A stretch of DNA of 16,129 bases from Nitrospinaceae bacterium UBA3496 (GCA_002377645.1 DFQF01000088.1:1-16129), one strand, 5' to 3'; positions 1-7,434 are shown, counted from the stretch's first letter. Made by a program: numbers and translations. Notes: generated by a model not told the origin, from the sequence alone.

Positions 1-636
1 AACACTATTCCATTGATTGGTTTTTCCGGAGCTCCCTTTACTCTTGCATCTTATTTGATAGAGGGTGGCGGTTCAAAGAATTTTGTGAAGACGAAACGGT
101 TTATGTACAAAGAGAAGAATGCCTGGAATAGACTTATGGAAAATTTCACAAAATCTTTGAGTAATTATCTTACTAGTCAAATTGAAGCTGGAGCACAAGC
201 TTTGCAAATTTTTGATAGTTGGGTTGGATGTTTGTCCCGTTCAGATTATCGTGAATATGTTATGCCTCATATGAAAATCCTCTTGAATTCTATCTCAAAA
301 AGAGTACCTGTTATACATTTTGGAACGGGAACATCTGCATTTTTAGAGGATATGAAAGAAGCTGGAGGAGATGTTATTGGACTTGATTTTAGAGTTGATT
401 TAATTGACGCATGGAATCGACTTGGAGATATTCCGGTACAAGGAAATCTTGATCCATGTATTTTATTTTCTGATAAAGATTTGATAGCTAAAAAAGCCGC
501 GGAAATTCTCGAGGCAGTGAATATGCGTCCGGGATATATTTTTAATCTTGGACATGGGGTTCTGCCAGAAACTCCGGTAGATAATGTTAAATATTTGGTA
601 GATTTTGTTCATGAATGGAGAGTGAAAAATCAATGA
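1..636 (+). CDS. hemE: Uroporphyrinogen decarboxylase, C-terminal part (5' end outside window)
   Basis: HemE decarboxylates uroporphyrinogen III to coproporphyrinogen III in the cytoplasm. The reading frame is open from base 1, where the residues read [18 protein letters not shown], a hallmark HemE stretch. The first in-frame TTG at 13 is internal, so the gene is truncated by the window edge. About 211 codons remain of a family usually near 340-350 residues. Further family signs are the segment containing F-D-S-W-V-G, the stretch H-F-G-T-G-T, the block ending V-Q-G-N-L-D-P, and a C-terminal [12 protein letters not shown] motif. The TGA stop overlaps the ATG of hemH (ATGA), which indicates translational coupling in a hemE-hemH-hemY operon. 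Identification is firm; nothing can be said of its promoter. Confidence 0.97.
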   Translation, partial: NTIPLIGFSGAPFTLASYLIEGGGSKNFVKTKRFMYKEKNAWNRLMENFTKSLSNYLTSQIEAGAQALQIFDSWVGCLSRSDYREYVMPHMKILLNSISKRVPVIHFGTGTSAFLEDMKEAGGDVIGLDFRVDLIDAWNRLGDIPVQGNLDPCILFSDKDLIAKKAAEILEAVNMRPGYIFNLGHGVLPETPVDNVKYLVDFVHEWRVKNQ

Positions 637-1601
637 CGCAAAAATATGATTCTGTTTTTTTGATAGGCTTCGGTGGTCCTACAAAGGGTTGTTGTCGGAG
701 GTATGATGAATGTCCTGGAGAAGCATTTTGTTATGTAGAAAATATTGTTGGGAATCGTTCAGGAGGAAGGGATAGGATAGAAGAGGTTTCAGAACATTAC
801 AAACATTTTAACGGAGTTTCTCCATTTGTTTTTTTCTCTCAAAAGCAAGCAGGCGCTCTAGAATTATCTCTTCAGGAAAAAGGATGTGCTCTGCCGGTTT
901 TTACCGGATATAGGTTCTGGAATCCCTTTGTGAAAGATACTCTCACAGAGATGGCGCAAAATGGTTTGCAACGTTCTGTAGGAATAGTTCTTGCACCTCA
1001 TAAGACAAAGATTAGTTGGGATGCCTATTTAAATGAAGTAAAAAAAGCAAACGAAGAAATGGCTGATCAAAATGTAGAAATAGACTTTATCCCTATGGAC
1101 TGGTTTGATAATGCGGGATATGTGGGTTCATTAGCTGAACTAATTAAGAATACATTTGATATTTCTTTGAAAGAAAATAGAGATAGTACCAAATTAATCT
1201 TTACCGCACATTCTATTCCTGTGTCGATGGCAAAAGATTCTACATATGAAAAAGATGTTAGGAAAACTGCAAGCGAAATAGCAAAACTTTTAGAGATTGA
1301 TTCTTATGAAGTAGCTTTCCAATCTAGTCCTAATGTTCCGCCTGGGACATGGTTGGAACCCGATATTATAGATGTTTTGGATGAAAATGCGCGTGCTGGC
1401 AAAAAAAATGTTGTAGTTGTCCCAGTTGGATTTATCTGTGATCATGTTGAGGTTTTGTATGATTTAGATTTTGAGTCGAAAGAACATGCTGAATCGCTTG
1501 GTCTCAGATTTTTTCGCGTTCCTACAGTAGGTACACACCCACGTTTTATTCATATGCTCGCTGATTCTGTTTCAGAATTTATCTCAAGGGAAAAAGTTTG
1601 A
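633..1601 (+). CDS. hemH: Ferrochelatase (protoporphyrin or coproporphyrin type) with cysteine-rich N-terminal insert
   Basis: HemH inserts ferrous iron into protoporphyrin IX or, in the coproporphyrin-dependent route, into coproporphyrin III. I chose ATG 633 (322 residues). It overlaps the hemE stop as ATGA and has GGAG at 617-620, while the upstream ATG at 615 has no ribosome-binding site. Catalytic His193 lies in F-T-A-H-S-I-P and Glu273 in D-H-V-E-V-L-Y-D, matching the conserved His/Glu pair of the family. V-L-A-P-H and V-P-V-G-F are also present. Unusually, the loop after G-F-G-G-P (residues 17-34) is expanded and holds Cys20, Cys21, Cys27 and Cys33. The usual family has about nine fewer residues here and no such cluster. 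The W-H-P motif of many ferrochelatases reads W-N-P (residues 96-98). The TGA overlaps the TTG start of the next gene. Confidence 0.95.
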   Translation: MTQKYDSVFLIGFGGPTKGCCRRYDECPGEAFCYVENIVGNRSGGRDRIEEVSEHYKHFNGVSPFVFFSQKQAGALELSLQEKGCALPVFTGYRFWNPFVKDTLTEMAQNGLQRSVGIVLAPHKTKISWDAYLNEVKKANEEMADQNVEIDFIPMDWFDNAGYVGSLAELIKNTFDISLKENRDSTKLIFTAHSIPVSMAKDSTYEKDVRKTASEIAKLLEIDSYEVAFQSSPNVPPGTWLEPDIIDVLDENARAGKKNVVVVPVGFICDHVEVLYDLDFESKEHAESLGLRFFRVPTVGTHPRFIHMLADSVSEFISREKV

Positions 1602-3043
1602 ATCCAAACAGCAAAAGAGTTCTAGTTGTTGGTGGTGGTATTACAGGATTGACCTTGGCGTATAGATTACAGGAAAAATTTTTTAATTCTAAAGAAAATG
1701 CTGAAATAATTCTTGTCGAATCCACTCCTAGGATTGGTGGTATTATTGAGACAGAGCAAAAAGATGGATTTATTTTTGAGAAAGGTCCAGATTCTTTTTT
1801 CAACTCTAAACCAAACGTTTTTTCCTTATGTGAAGATTTGCAGATTGAGAATCGTATTATTGGAACAAACCCTGATTACAGGAGGAGTTTTATCCTGCAA
1901 GGGGAAAATCTAATTCCAGTTCCAAAGGGATTCTATCTAATGTCCCCCATTGCAATAGGACCTTTTTTTGGAAGTCCGCTCATAAGTGTTTTTGGGAAAA
2001 TAAGGATGATGCTTGATTTAGTATTGCCAAGAAGGAATGAATATGAAGACGAATCTTTATACGATTTTGTGGTTCGACGTTTTGGGTATGAAGCCTTCGA
2101 GAAAATTGCACAGCCTATGATAGGAGGTATTTATTCAGCTGATCCTAAGGAACTGAGTCTAAAAGCAACTATGCCGCAATTTTTGGAATTAGAAGAAAAA
2201 TATAGGAGTGTGATACTAGGTCTTAGAAAGACAATGATTCGTAAAGATGACGATACTGATGAGACCTCCAATACTAGCGGCGCGAGATACGGACTTTTTG
2301 CGAGTTTTGACAAAGGGATGGAAGTATTGACAGATTCTATCAAAGATAAATTTAGTTCTGTAGACTTACGGTTAAATAGTGAAGTTACCTCTATTGCAAA
2401 AAAACAAGAGGGTTGGACTGTAGAAATTAATGGGAATGAAATTTTAAATGTAGATACAGTTTGTTTGACGGCTATTAACCCAAAGATTTCACAATTGATT
2501 CAGAATGTTTCCCCAAAATTCTCTAGTTTTTTTAACAAACTTGATTTTGGTTCTTTAGCGACGATCAATTTTGTTTTTAATAAAGAACAAATCAAACATC
2601 CTTTAGATGGAATGGGTTTTGTTGTTCCAGATATAGAAGATAGAAATATTCTTGCATGTTCTTTTTCTAGTGTGAAATTTCCTAATAGATCTCCTGAAGG
2701 TGACTTGCTTTTGAGAGTGTTTATAAAAGAAAGTGAGTGGAATAATTTTTCAGAAAAAAAGAATAGCTCAATTATTGAAAGGGTAATGAAAGAATTGCGA
2801 ATGATATTAAAAATACATGGAGAGCCTAAACATACAGATGTAAATTTCTATTTAAAATCGACTCCGCAATATAAAGTTGGTCATTTAGAACGGATAGAAG
2901 GCTTAGAAAAATCTGTAAGTGAATTGTCAGGTCTTTTTTTTGCGGGGAAAGGTTATAGAGGGGTGGGTATTTCAGATTGCGTTGCAAGTGCAGACATCGT
3001 CTCTGAAAAAGTATATGAATTCTTAAATGCCCCTTCAATTTGA
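1598..3043 (+). CDS. hemY: Oxygen-dependent protoporphyrinogen/coproporphyrinogen oxidase (HemY type, FAD)
   Basis: This flavoprotein removes six electrons from protoporphyrinogen IX or coproporphyrinogen III using oxygen. It is 481 residues, a normal length. The N-terminus has the dinucleotide-binding strand V-L-V-V-G-G-G-I-T-G-L (residues 8-18), followed by an acidic strand end V-E-S and R-I-G-G. A typical HemY F-E-K-G-P-D-S-F stretch follows. The C-terminus has F-A-G-K-G-Y-R-G-V-G-I-S-D-C, the second FAD contact. The start is TTG at 1598, within the hemH stop (TTGA), with AAGGG at 1586-1590 and seven bases of spacing. The overlaps make hemE, hemH and hemY one translationally coupled unit, in the order of the Bacillus subtilis hemEHY operon. 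The sequence alone does not say which porphyrinogen is the substrate. Confidence 0.95.
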   Translation: MNPNSKRVLVVGGGITGLTLAYRLQEKFFNSKENAEIILVESTPRIGGIIETEQKDGFIFEKGPDSFFNSKPNVFSLCEDLQIENRIIGTNPDYRRSFILQGENLIPVPKGFYLMSPIAIGPFFGSPLISVFGKIRMMLDLVLPRRNEYEDESLYDFVVRRFGYEAFEKIAQPMIGGIYSADPKELSLKATMPQFLELEEKYRSVILGLRKTMIRKDDDTDETSNTSGARYGLFASFDKGMEVLTDSIKDKFSSVDLRLNSEVTSIAKKQEGWTVEINGNEILNVDTVCLTAINPKISQLIQNVSPKFSSFFNKLDFGSLATINFVFNKEQIKHPLDGMGFVVPDIEDRNILACSFSSVKFPNRSPEGDLLLRVFIKESEWNNFSEKKNSSIIERVMKELRMILKIHGEPKHTDVNFYLKSTPQYKVGHLERIEGLEKSVSELSGLFFAGKGYRGVGISDCVASADIVSEKVYEFLNAPSI

Positions 3044-3142
3044 TTTGCGTTTCTATATAATGTTTCTTTGTTGATTTGACCGCAGACATTTCTTTCTGTT
3101 AATAGGTTGCTTAGTTTTATAAACTTTTAGAAGAGTTATTAA

Positions 3143-3643
3143 ATGTTTGATGATGAACTTCAGCGTGATGAACATAAAAAAATTAGTAAGGAAATTGAGA
3201 TTATTCGGCGTCCATTTGTTGGGATAGTCTCCGGATATCACGAACTAGGATATAGGGTTTTAGGTCCTGAACTAGATGAAAAAGCTGGTTCTGTGGAGAT
3301 AGAAGGACGTCTTATGGTTTCTCCAAAGCTTGTTTGGACTCCATCTGAAATGCAGAAAACTTTTGGAGAAATATTCGAGGACGAGGAACTGATGGATACG
3401 AATTTGGTAGGTCGTGTTTTTGCATTTCCTAAGGTTGTTTCAGGAAATTATGATGTTACAAGTGAACACCTTAAGATTAAACGCCACGAGTGGAGTCCGG
3501 ATACTTTGATAGAGAAAGTTATTGAAGAAATGACACGTTGTGAAATTACAGATACCGCGGTGGTTAAAACACCTGACGTAAGGTTTTATCCTGTTGCTGT
3601 TCAACGATTTATTTATGATATTCTTAAAGACGAATTTTCCTAG
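3143..3643 (+). CDS. Conserved-looking hypothetical protein, 166 residues
   Basis: I do not recognise this family. The product is soluble, with no signal peptide or membrane segment. It begins with a charged helix-like stretch (residues 1-22, many D/E/K/R) and then a probable beta-rich core containing R-R-P-F-V-G-I-V-S-G-Y. A segment like S-V-E-I-E-G-R-L-M-V-S-P follows, then G-R-V-F-A-F-P. It ends in a helical-looking tail (F-Y-P-V-A-V-Q-R-F-I-Y-D-I-L-K). One cysteine (in T-R-C-E) is seen and no metal-binding motif. The ATG has only a weak AGAAGAG upstream. It lies 99 bp after hemY. A possible promoter in that gap has TTGACC at 3076-3081 with an unclear -10, so it may be read separately or with the haem operon. 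Regular coding periodicity and a plausible protein composition make it likely real. Confidence 0.75.
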   Translation: MFDDELQRDEHKKISKEIEIIRRPFVGIVSGYHELGYRVLGPELDEKAGSVEIEGRLMVSPKLVWTPSEMQKTFGEIFEDEELMDTNLVGRVFAFPKVVSGNYDVTSEHLKIKRHEWSPDTLIEKVIEEMTRCEITDTAVVKTPDVRFYPVAVQRFIYDILKDEFS

Positions 3644-3679
3644 GATTTGTCTTACTCAGAATTAGTGTCGGCTATTTTA

Positions 3680-4078
3680 TTATTTGTCTCCTATAAAACT
3701 ACTAAGAAACCCTCTATGCTTTGCAATAAAAGCGTATAGATATTTGACGAGTTGCCTAAGAATAGGTTTTCTTGTCATTGTTGCAATTTTATCGTACCCA
3801 ATTGCAAATAAGATTTCTGTGATCGCATCACCACCATTAAAAATTTCATGTGTCGGTTTTAGAAATTGAATAGACTGAATGCATTCTTTTTTAAAATCAT
3901 CATTCATCGGTGGAGAAGGAATTTCTTGAAAGGGAATTAAATATAATTTTTTCTCACCTCCTTTTGAAATGATCCAGTCAATACATTTTTGACAAAATTT
4001 GCAATTTCTATCCCAAATAAGAATGTTTTTTGAAGTTTTAAAAAAAGTGTGAAGTGAAGAAATAGTTTTTTTATTCAT
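3680..4078 (-). CDS. DCC-family (DUF393) thiol-disulfide oxidoreductase-like protein
   Basis: This small protein (132 residues) belongs to the DCC/YuxK family, named after a conserved D-x-x-C motif with a nearby cysteine and thought to have a thioredoxin-like redox role. Here the motif is D23-R-N-C26-K-F-C29 with a further Cys32, right after a hydrophobic strand I-L-I-W. A second conserved part, F-N-G-G-D-A-I-T-E-I-L, and the C-terminal Y-A-F-I-A-K-H-R match the family layout. The frame is open upstream to 4135. I chose the ATG at 4078 because it gives the family's usual N-terminus and overlaps the last eight bases of the upstream ferredoxin gene, which implies coupling. It is convergent with the hypothetical gene, 36 bp away. 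The physiological partner is unknown; the overlapping ferredoxin is the obvious candidate. Confidence 0.8.
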   Translation of the reverse strand: MNKKTISSLHTFFKTSKNILIWDRNCKFCQKCIDWIISKGGEKKLYLIPFQEIPSPPMNDDFKKECIQSIQFLKPTHEIFNGGDAITEILFAIGYDKIATMTRKPILRQLVKYLYAFIAKHRGFLSSFIGDK

Positions 4079-4673
4079 TAGGAAAAATTTGTACTGCTTT
4101 TGGGTAAACTGGACAGTGATGTTCGCATAATCCACATCCTACACATCCCTGAGTAATGATTGGACCTATTTCTTCGGACTCAGTTACGATTTCAATTGCA
4201 TCTTTTCCAACAGGACAGTGAGTTGCGCAAGCCTTACATGATTTGTCTTTTCCATTCCATGCAATACATGTTTCTTTCTCAACTTTCGCAATTCCTATTG
4301 AAATTTTACGTATATCTATAATTGTGAGTGCGCCAGTCGGGCAGGATTTCATGCATGACAAATCGTCACATAAGACGCAAGCAGAATCTGAAGGTATAAT
4401 TCTTGGAGTGAATCGTGAAGTATCGCTCTCTTCAGGGAGAAGAAGAATTGCATTTGCTGGACATGCCTCAGCACAAAGTCCGCTTCCTTCACAAAGGTTT
4501 AAAAAATCAACTTCAGTTTTTGCTCCTGGTGGTCTAAGAATAGGACCATCTAAGGAACTTTTCTGAATAGTTGTATCTTCATTTTGTGAACCTTCGAAAA
4601 AAGCTCGAAGCAAAGAAAGAGGCCCCTCTTTAAAAAAGTCTTTTCTGTCTATTTTCTTTTCATTCTCTTCCAT
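4071..4673 (-). CDS. Soluble polyferredoxin, NapG/MauM-like, four cluster sites
   Basis: This 200-residue iron-sulfur electron carrier has four cysteine motifs: C61-x2-S64-x2-C67-x3-C71-P; C99-x2-C102-x4-C107-x3-C111-P; C136-x9-C146-x2-C149-x3-C153-P; and C177-x2-C180-x2-C183-x3-C187-P. The second motif (C-V-L-C-D-D-L-S-C), the following G-A-L and the I-S-I-G-I-A-K before the third closely resemble NapG/MauM ferredoxins of periplasmic nitrate reductase or methylamine systems. In the first motif the expected second cysteine is serine. The N-terminus D-R-K-D-F-F-K looks like a decayed twin-arginine motif, but no hydrophobic segment follows, so the protein is probably cytoplasmic. I chose ATG 4673; a TTG at 4733 in frame has no ribosome-binding site. 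No nap or mau genes are visible, so the redox partner is unknown. Confidence 0.85.
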   Translation of the reverse strand: MEENEKKIDRKDFFKEGPLSLLRAFFEGSQNEDTTIQKSSLDGPILRPPGAKTEVDFLNLCEGSGLCAEACPANAILLLPEESDTSRFTPRIIPSDSACVLCDDLSCMKSCPTGALTIIDIRKISIGIAKVEKETCIAWNGKDKSCKACATHCPVGKDAIEIVTESEEIGPIITQGCVGCGLCEHHCPVYPKAVQIFPNE

Positions 4674-4799
4674 TTTATTCACTTGTGTTATCCGTTGAAA
4701 TATTTGACTAAGTAAATCGAAACTCTGCTTCAATTATTTGATTTTGTCGAGTACTATGAATTTAAAGTTTAATTTAATTTTTTATAGAAGGACAGACCG
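4674..4799. other. Divergent intergenic region between ferredoxin and hydratase genes
   Basis: This AT-rich 126-bp stretch must carry the start signals for both flanking units. On the plus strand the hydratase ribosome-binding site is clear (GAAGGAC, about 4787-4793). TTGACT at 4704-4709 and TTGATT at 4738-4743 are possible -35 boxes, and TACTAT at 4752-4757 is a possible -10 box. None of them pair at a 16-18 bp spacing, so I do not call a promoter. No strong inverted repeat stands out. Confidence 0.35.
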
Positions 4800-6068
4800 T
4801 TGTCGAATAGGACAGTTGTGCAGAAAATACTTGCGAGAGCTAGTGGCAAGGATAGTGTAGAAATTGGAGATATAATATGGGGAAAAGTTGATGCGCATTT
4901 GATGCATGACAATCAGGGTCCATTTCGAATGAAGGATGATTTTAAAAAATTAGGACTTCCGATTTGGGATAAAAGTCGTTTCCTACTTACTGCAGACCAT
5001 CACAACCCTCCAACGCAAGATTCTCAAACACATGTATTGAATGTCACTCGATCTTGGGCAAAAGAGCAAAAAGTTGAACATTTTTATGATGCAGAGGGAA
5101 TTTGTCATATTCTTCTCGCAGAAAAAGGTTTTGTCCAGCCTGGTTTCTTAGTCACTGGAACTGATAGTCATACTACCAACGCAGGTGCATTGGGCGCTTT
5201 GGGTGTAGCTATTGGACCTACAGAGAGTGTTGGCGTTCTTACTACCGGTGAAGTCTGGTTGCGGGTTCCTGAAACAATACGTATTTCATTTAAAGGGGAA
5301 CTGCCAGAAGGTACATGGGGTAAGGATCTTTCTCTGCTAGCCCTTAAAGATTTGGGGGTAGATGGTGCTGATTATAAAGTTCTACAATTTGAAGGAGATA
5401 CTTTAAATTCTATGTCTGTTGAAGATAGGATGACTCTCACTAATATGGCTGCGGAGTTTAGTGCCAAAAGTGCAATTATGGACATTGATGAAAAGACAGA
5501 AGAGTATTTAAGAAAAGCAGGAGTAGATGGCGATATAGAAATTTTAAAATCTGATGAAAATGCAGCATATCACTCATCTTATGAATACAACGTAAATGAT
5601 CTTACGCCTCAAGTAGCTTGTCCCCATAGAATGGACAATGTGACCTCGGTAGAAAATGTAGATTCGGGACCTATTCAAAGAGCACACATAGGTTCATGTA
5701 CAGGAGCAAAACTAGAGGATCTTAGAGCTGCTGCAAAAGTATTGAAAGGAAACCGGATTGCAAGAGGTTTGCAATTACTTATTGCACCCGCTAGCAAAGA
5801 TATTCTAAATAATGCAATGGAAGATGGCACCTTATCTGTCCTTATCGAAGCAGGTGGAGTATTAATGCCCACAACTTGTGGAATTTGTTCTGGAAAAGGT
5901 CCAGGACAGTTAGGTCCTGGAGAAGTGTGTATTTCTTCTGCGAATAGAAACTATAAAGGAAGGATGGGTAGCGAAGAAGCTTCTATTTATCTGGCTTCAG
6001 CGGCTACTGTTGCTGCAAGTGCTATTGAAGGAAGGGTATCTGATCCAAGGAGTTTTTTAAATGAATAA
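4800..6068 (+). CDS. Aconitase-superfamily hydro-lyase, large subunit (LeuC/DmdA-like)
   Basis: This is the large [4Fe-4S] subunit of a two-part dehydratase/isomerase of the 3-isopropylmalate, homoaconitate and 2,3-dimethylmalate dehydratase group. At 422 residues it has the length of the short archaeal-type LeuC proteins. The cluster ligands are visible as Cys300 (G-S-C-T-G-A-K) and Cys360/Cys363 (C-G-I-C). Other family marks are M-H-D near the N-terminus, G-T-D-S-H-T-T-N-A-G-A-L-G, T-G-E-V-W-L and D-R-M-T-L-T-N-M. The start is TTG at 4800 with a GAAGGA site seven bases upstream. Its last eight bases overlap the small-subunit gene. No leuA or leuB is nearby and the neighbours are catabolic enzymes, so leucine synthesis is unlikely to be its job. 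The true substrate is unknown. Confidence 0.88.
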   Translation: MSNRTVVQKILARASGKDSVEIGDIIWGKVDAHLMHDNQGPFRMKDDFKKLGLPIWDKSRFLLTADHHNPPTQDSQTHVLNVTRSWAKEQKVEHFYDAEGICHILLAEKGFVQPGFLVTGTDSHTTNAGALGALGVAIGPTESVGVLTTGEVWLRVPETIRISFKGELPEGTWGKDLSLLALKDLGVDGADYKVLQFEGDTLNSMSVEDRMTLTNMAAEFSAKSAIMDIDEKTEEYLRKAGVDGDIEILKSDENAAYHSSYEYNVNDLTPQVACPHRMDNVTSVENVDSGPIQRAHIGSCTGAKLEDLRAAAKVLKGNRIARGLQLLIAPASKDILNNAMEDGTLSVLIEAGGVLMPTTCGICSGKGPGQLGPGEVCISSANRNYKGRMGSEEASIYLASAATVAASAIEGRVSDPRSFLNE

Positions 6069-6555
6069 TGTTAGTATCGCTGGGAAAGCATGGACGTTCG
6101 GAGATAACGTTGATACTGGTTATATCATGCCTGCTGCTTATGCAAGTTTTCCAGATGAAAAATTAGCAGATCATGCTATGGAGGGAGTCGATAGTGAATT
6201 TGCATCTAAGGTAAATAAAGATGATTTCATTGTAGCTGGAAAAAATTTTGGTTGTGGATCTAGTCGCGAAACAGCTCCTCGAGGGATTAAATTTGCTGGG
6301 GTTGGAGCCGTAATAGCACAGAGTTTCGCTAGGAATTTTTTTAGAAATTCAATTTGTATAGGGTTACCCGTATTGATTTGTCCTGATTGCAAGACAATTT
6401 CTGAAGGAGATGAACTTTCCGTTGATCCTATCTCAGGTGAAGTGAGAAATATAACTCAAGATAAAACAATGCAGGCGGAGCCCCTTCCCGAACATATAAT
6501 GAACATGATCAAAGCAGGTGGACTCATTCCATTTCTAGAGAAAACGTTGAAATAG
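6061..6555 (+). CDS. Aconitase-superfamily hydro-lyase, small subunit (LeuD/DmdB-like)
   Basis: This 164-residue swivel-domain subunit is the partner of the preceding large subunit. The family motif G-K-N-F-G-C-G-S-S-R-E (residues 60-70) carries the substrate-carboxylate-binding serines and arginine. F-G-D-N-V-D-T-G-Y-I-M-P (13-24) and Q-S-F-A-R-N-F-F-R-N-S (about 99-109) are also typical. The substrate-specificity loop after the proline reads Y27-A-S-F30 rather than the Y-L-R/Y-L-V type I associate with homoaconitase and isopropylmalate enzymes. That argues for a different acid as substrate. The ATG has AAGGAG at 6047-6052, eight bases away. The eight-base overlap with the upstream gene implies coupled, stoichiometric expression. 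Confidence 0.88.
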   Translation: MNNVSIAGKAWTFGDNVDTGYIMPAAYASFPDEKLADHAMEGVDSEFASKVNKDDFIVAGKNFGCGSSRETAPRGIKFAGVGAVIAQSFARNFFRNSICIGLPVLICPDCKTISEGDELSVDPISGEVRNITQDKTMQAEPLPEHIMNMIKAGGLIPFLEKTLK

Positions 6556-6562
6556 TTTTTCT

Positions 6563-6590
6563 ATATAACTATTCAGAAATTAGTTTATAT
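6563..6590. terminator. Possible hairpin between convergent genes
   Basis: ATATAACTA (6563-6571) and TAGTTTATAT (6581-6590) form an AT-only stem with one bulged base and a nine-base loop. It lies in the 36-bp gap between the convergent hydratase and FAH genes. The stem has no G+C-rich base, and no T run follows it in either direction, so it would be a weak terminator at best. Confidence 0.25.
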
Positions 6591-6591
6591 C

Positions 6592-7434
6592 TTATGGCGA
6601 AACAACATAATTTCTTAGTATCCCTATTTCATCAATCTCACATTCGACAACATCTCCTACTTGCATAGTTCTTGGTGGGTCCATTGCAAACCCAACTCCT
6701 TCTGGTGTGCCTGTAGCAATCATATCTCCAGGTTGCAGTGTAAGACCTTCAGAAACTGACTCTATCAATGTCGGGATATCGAAAATCATATCATTGGTAT
6801 TAGAATCTTGACGGGTTTCTCCATTTATTCTTGTCTGAATTCTCAAATTGTTTGCATCTTTTATTTCATCTTTTGTCACAATCCAAGGTCCGATCGGTCC
6901 GAAAGAGTCGAGAGCTTTCCCTTTAAACCATTGCAAATGTTTGAGTTGTACATCTCTGGCAGAAACTTCATTCATGATTGTATATCCATATACATGATCG
7001 AGTGCTTTTTCCTTTGGAATATTAATTCCTTGTTTGCCAATGACAATTACAAGTTCGCATTCATAATCTAGTTCTTCGGTAGATGGATGATAGATAATTT
7101 CTCCATTATGATGATTGTTTGTACCGATCCATTTGCAAAAGAAATACGGTATCTCAGGATAAACTCCTACTTCTCTACCGCGTTTCCTCGCACCTTCATC
7201 TGCATGTTTTTTATAATTCAGACCTACTGCGATAACAGGTCTCCGTAAATTTTGAATAGGAGCAAGAAATTTCACGGATTCTAGAGATATTGGGTTTTGG
7301 TTTGTTTCAACTTTACCGTTTTCAGTTATAATTTTATAGATATCTTGTGGTTCAGAAATTATTTCCTCCACCCCATTGTCAGTGAGAACCCCTAATTTTT
7401 CTATTCCGTCTGATTCAAATGTTAATATTCTCAT
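6592..7434 (-). CDS. Fumarylacetoacetate hydrolase (FAH) family protein
   Basis: This 280-residue enzyme belongs to the FAH/HpcE/FAHD1 group. Members hydrolyse, isomerise or decarboxylate oxo-acids and need Mg2+ or Mn2+. An N-terminal cap (1-60) precedes the catalytic domain. The domain has G-L-N-Y-K-K-H-A-D-E (71-80), metal ligands Glu125 and Glu127 in D-Y-E-C-E-L, and N-E-V-S-A-R-D-V-Q (155-163). G-K-A-L-D-S-F-G-P-I-G-P-W follows, then the C-terminal A-T-G-T-P-E-G-V-G. The third metal ligand, usually Asp in N-D-V-S-A-R-D, is Glu156 here. The ATG has AGGAGA five bases upstream. It follows the aldolase gene by 29 bp on the same strand, so the two are likely one operon. That pairing recalls the homoprotocatechuate-type meta-cleavage pathway, but the specific reaction cannot be read from sequence. 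Confidence 0.9.
   Translation of the reverse strand: MRILTFESDGIEKLGVLTDNGVEEIISEPQDIYKIITENGKVETNQNPISLESVKFLAPIQNLRRPVIAVGLNYKKHADEGARKRGREVGVYPEIPYFFCKWIGTNNHHNGEIIYHPSTEELDYECELVIVIGKQGINIPKEKALDHVYGYTIMNEVSARDVQLKHLQWFKGKALDSFGPIGPWIVTKDEIKDANNLRIQTRINGETRQDSNTNDMIFDIPTLIESVSEGLTLQPGDMIATGTPEGVGFAMDPPRTMQVGDVVECEIDEIGILRNYVVSP

Noticed and set aside
1579..1803. Minus-strand open frame opposite hemY start
   Set aside because: Shadow frame over a certain gene; no ribosome-binding site and no recognisable protein.
2826..3241. Minus-strand open frames spanning the end of hemY and the start of the hypothetical gene
   Set aside because: Composition unlike real proteins and overlap with better supported genes.
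4243..4566. Plus-strand open frame opposite the ferredoxin
   Set aside because: Antisense of the cysteine motifs; the ferredoxin is unambiguous.
4071..4733. Longer ferredoxin start at TTG 4733
   Set aside because: No ribosome-binding site; extra 20 residues look non-homologous, and ATG 4673 is preferred.
4800..6555. Straight call as leucine-pathway leuCD
   Set aside because: Family match is solid but loop, cofactor-motif variants and neighbours do not support leucine synthesis; kept as hydro-lyase of unknown substrate.
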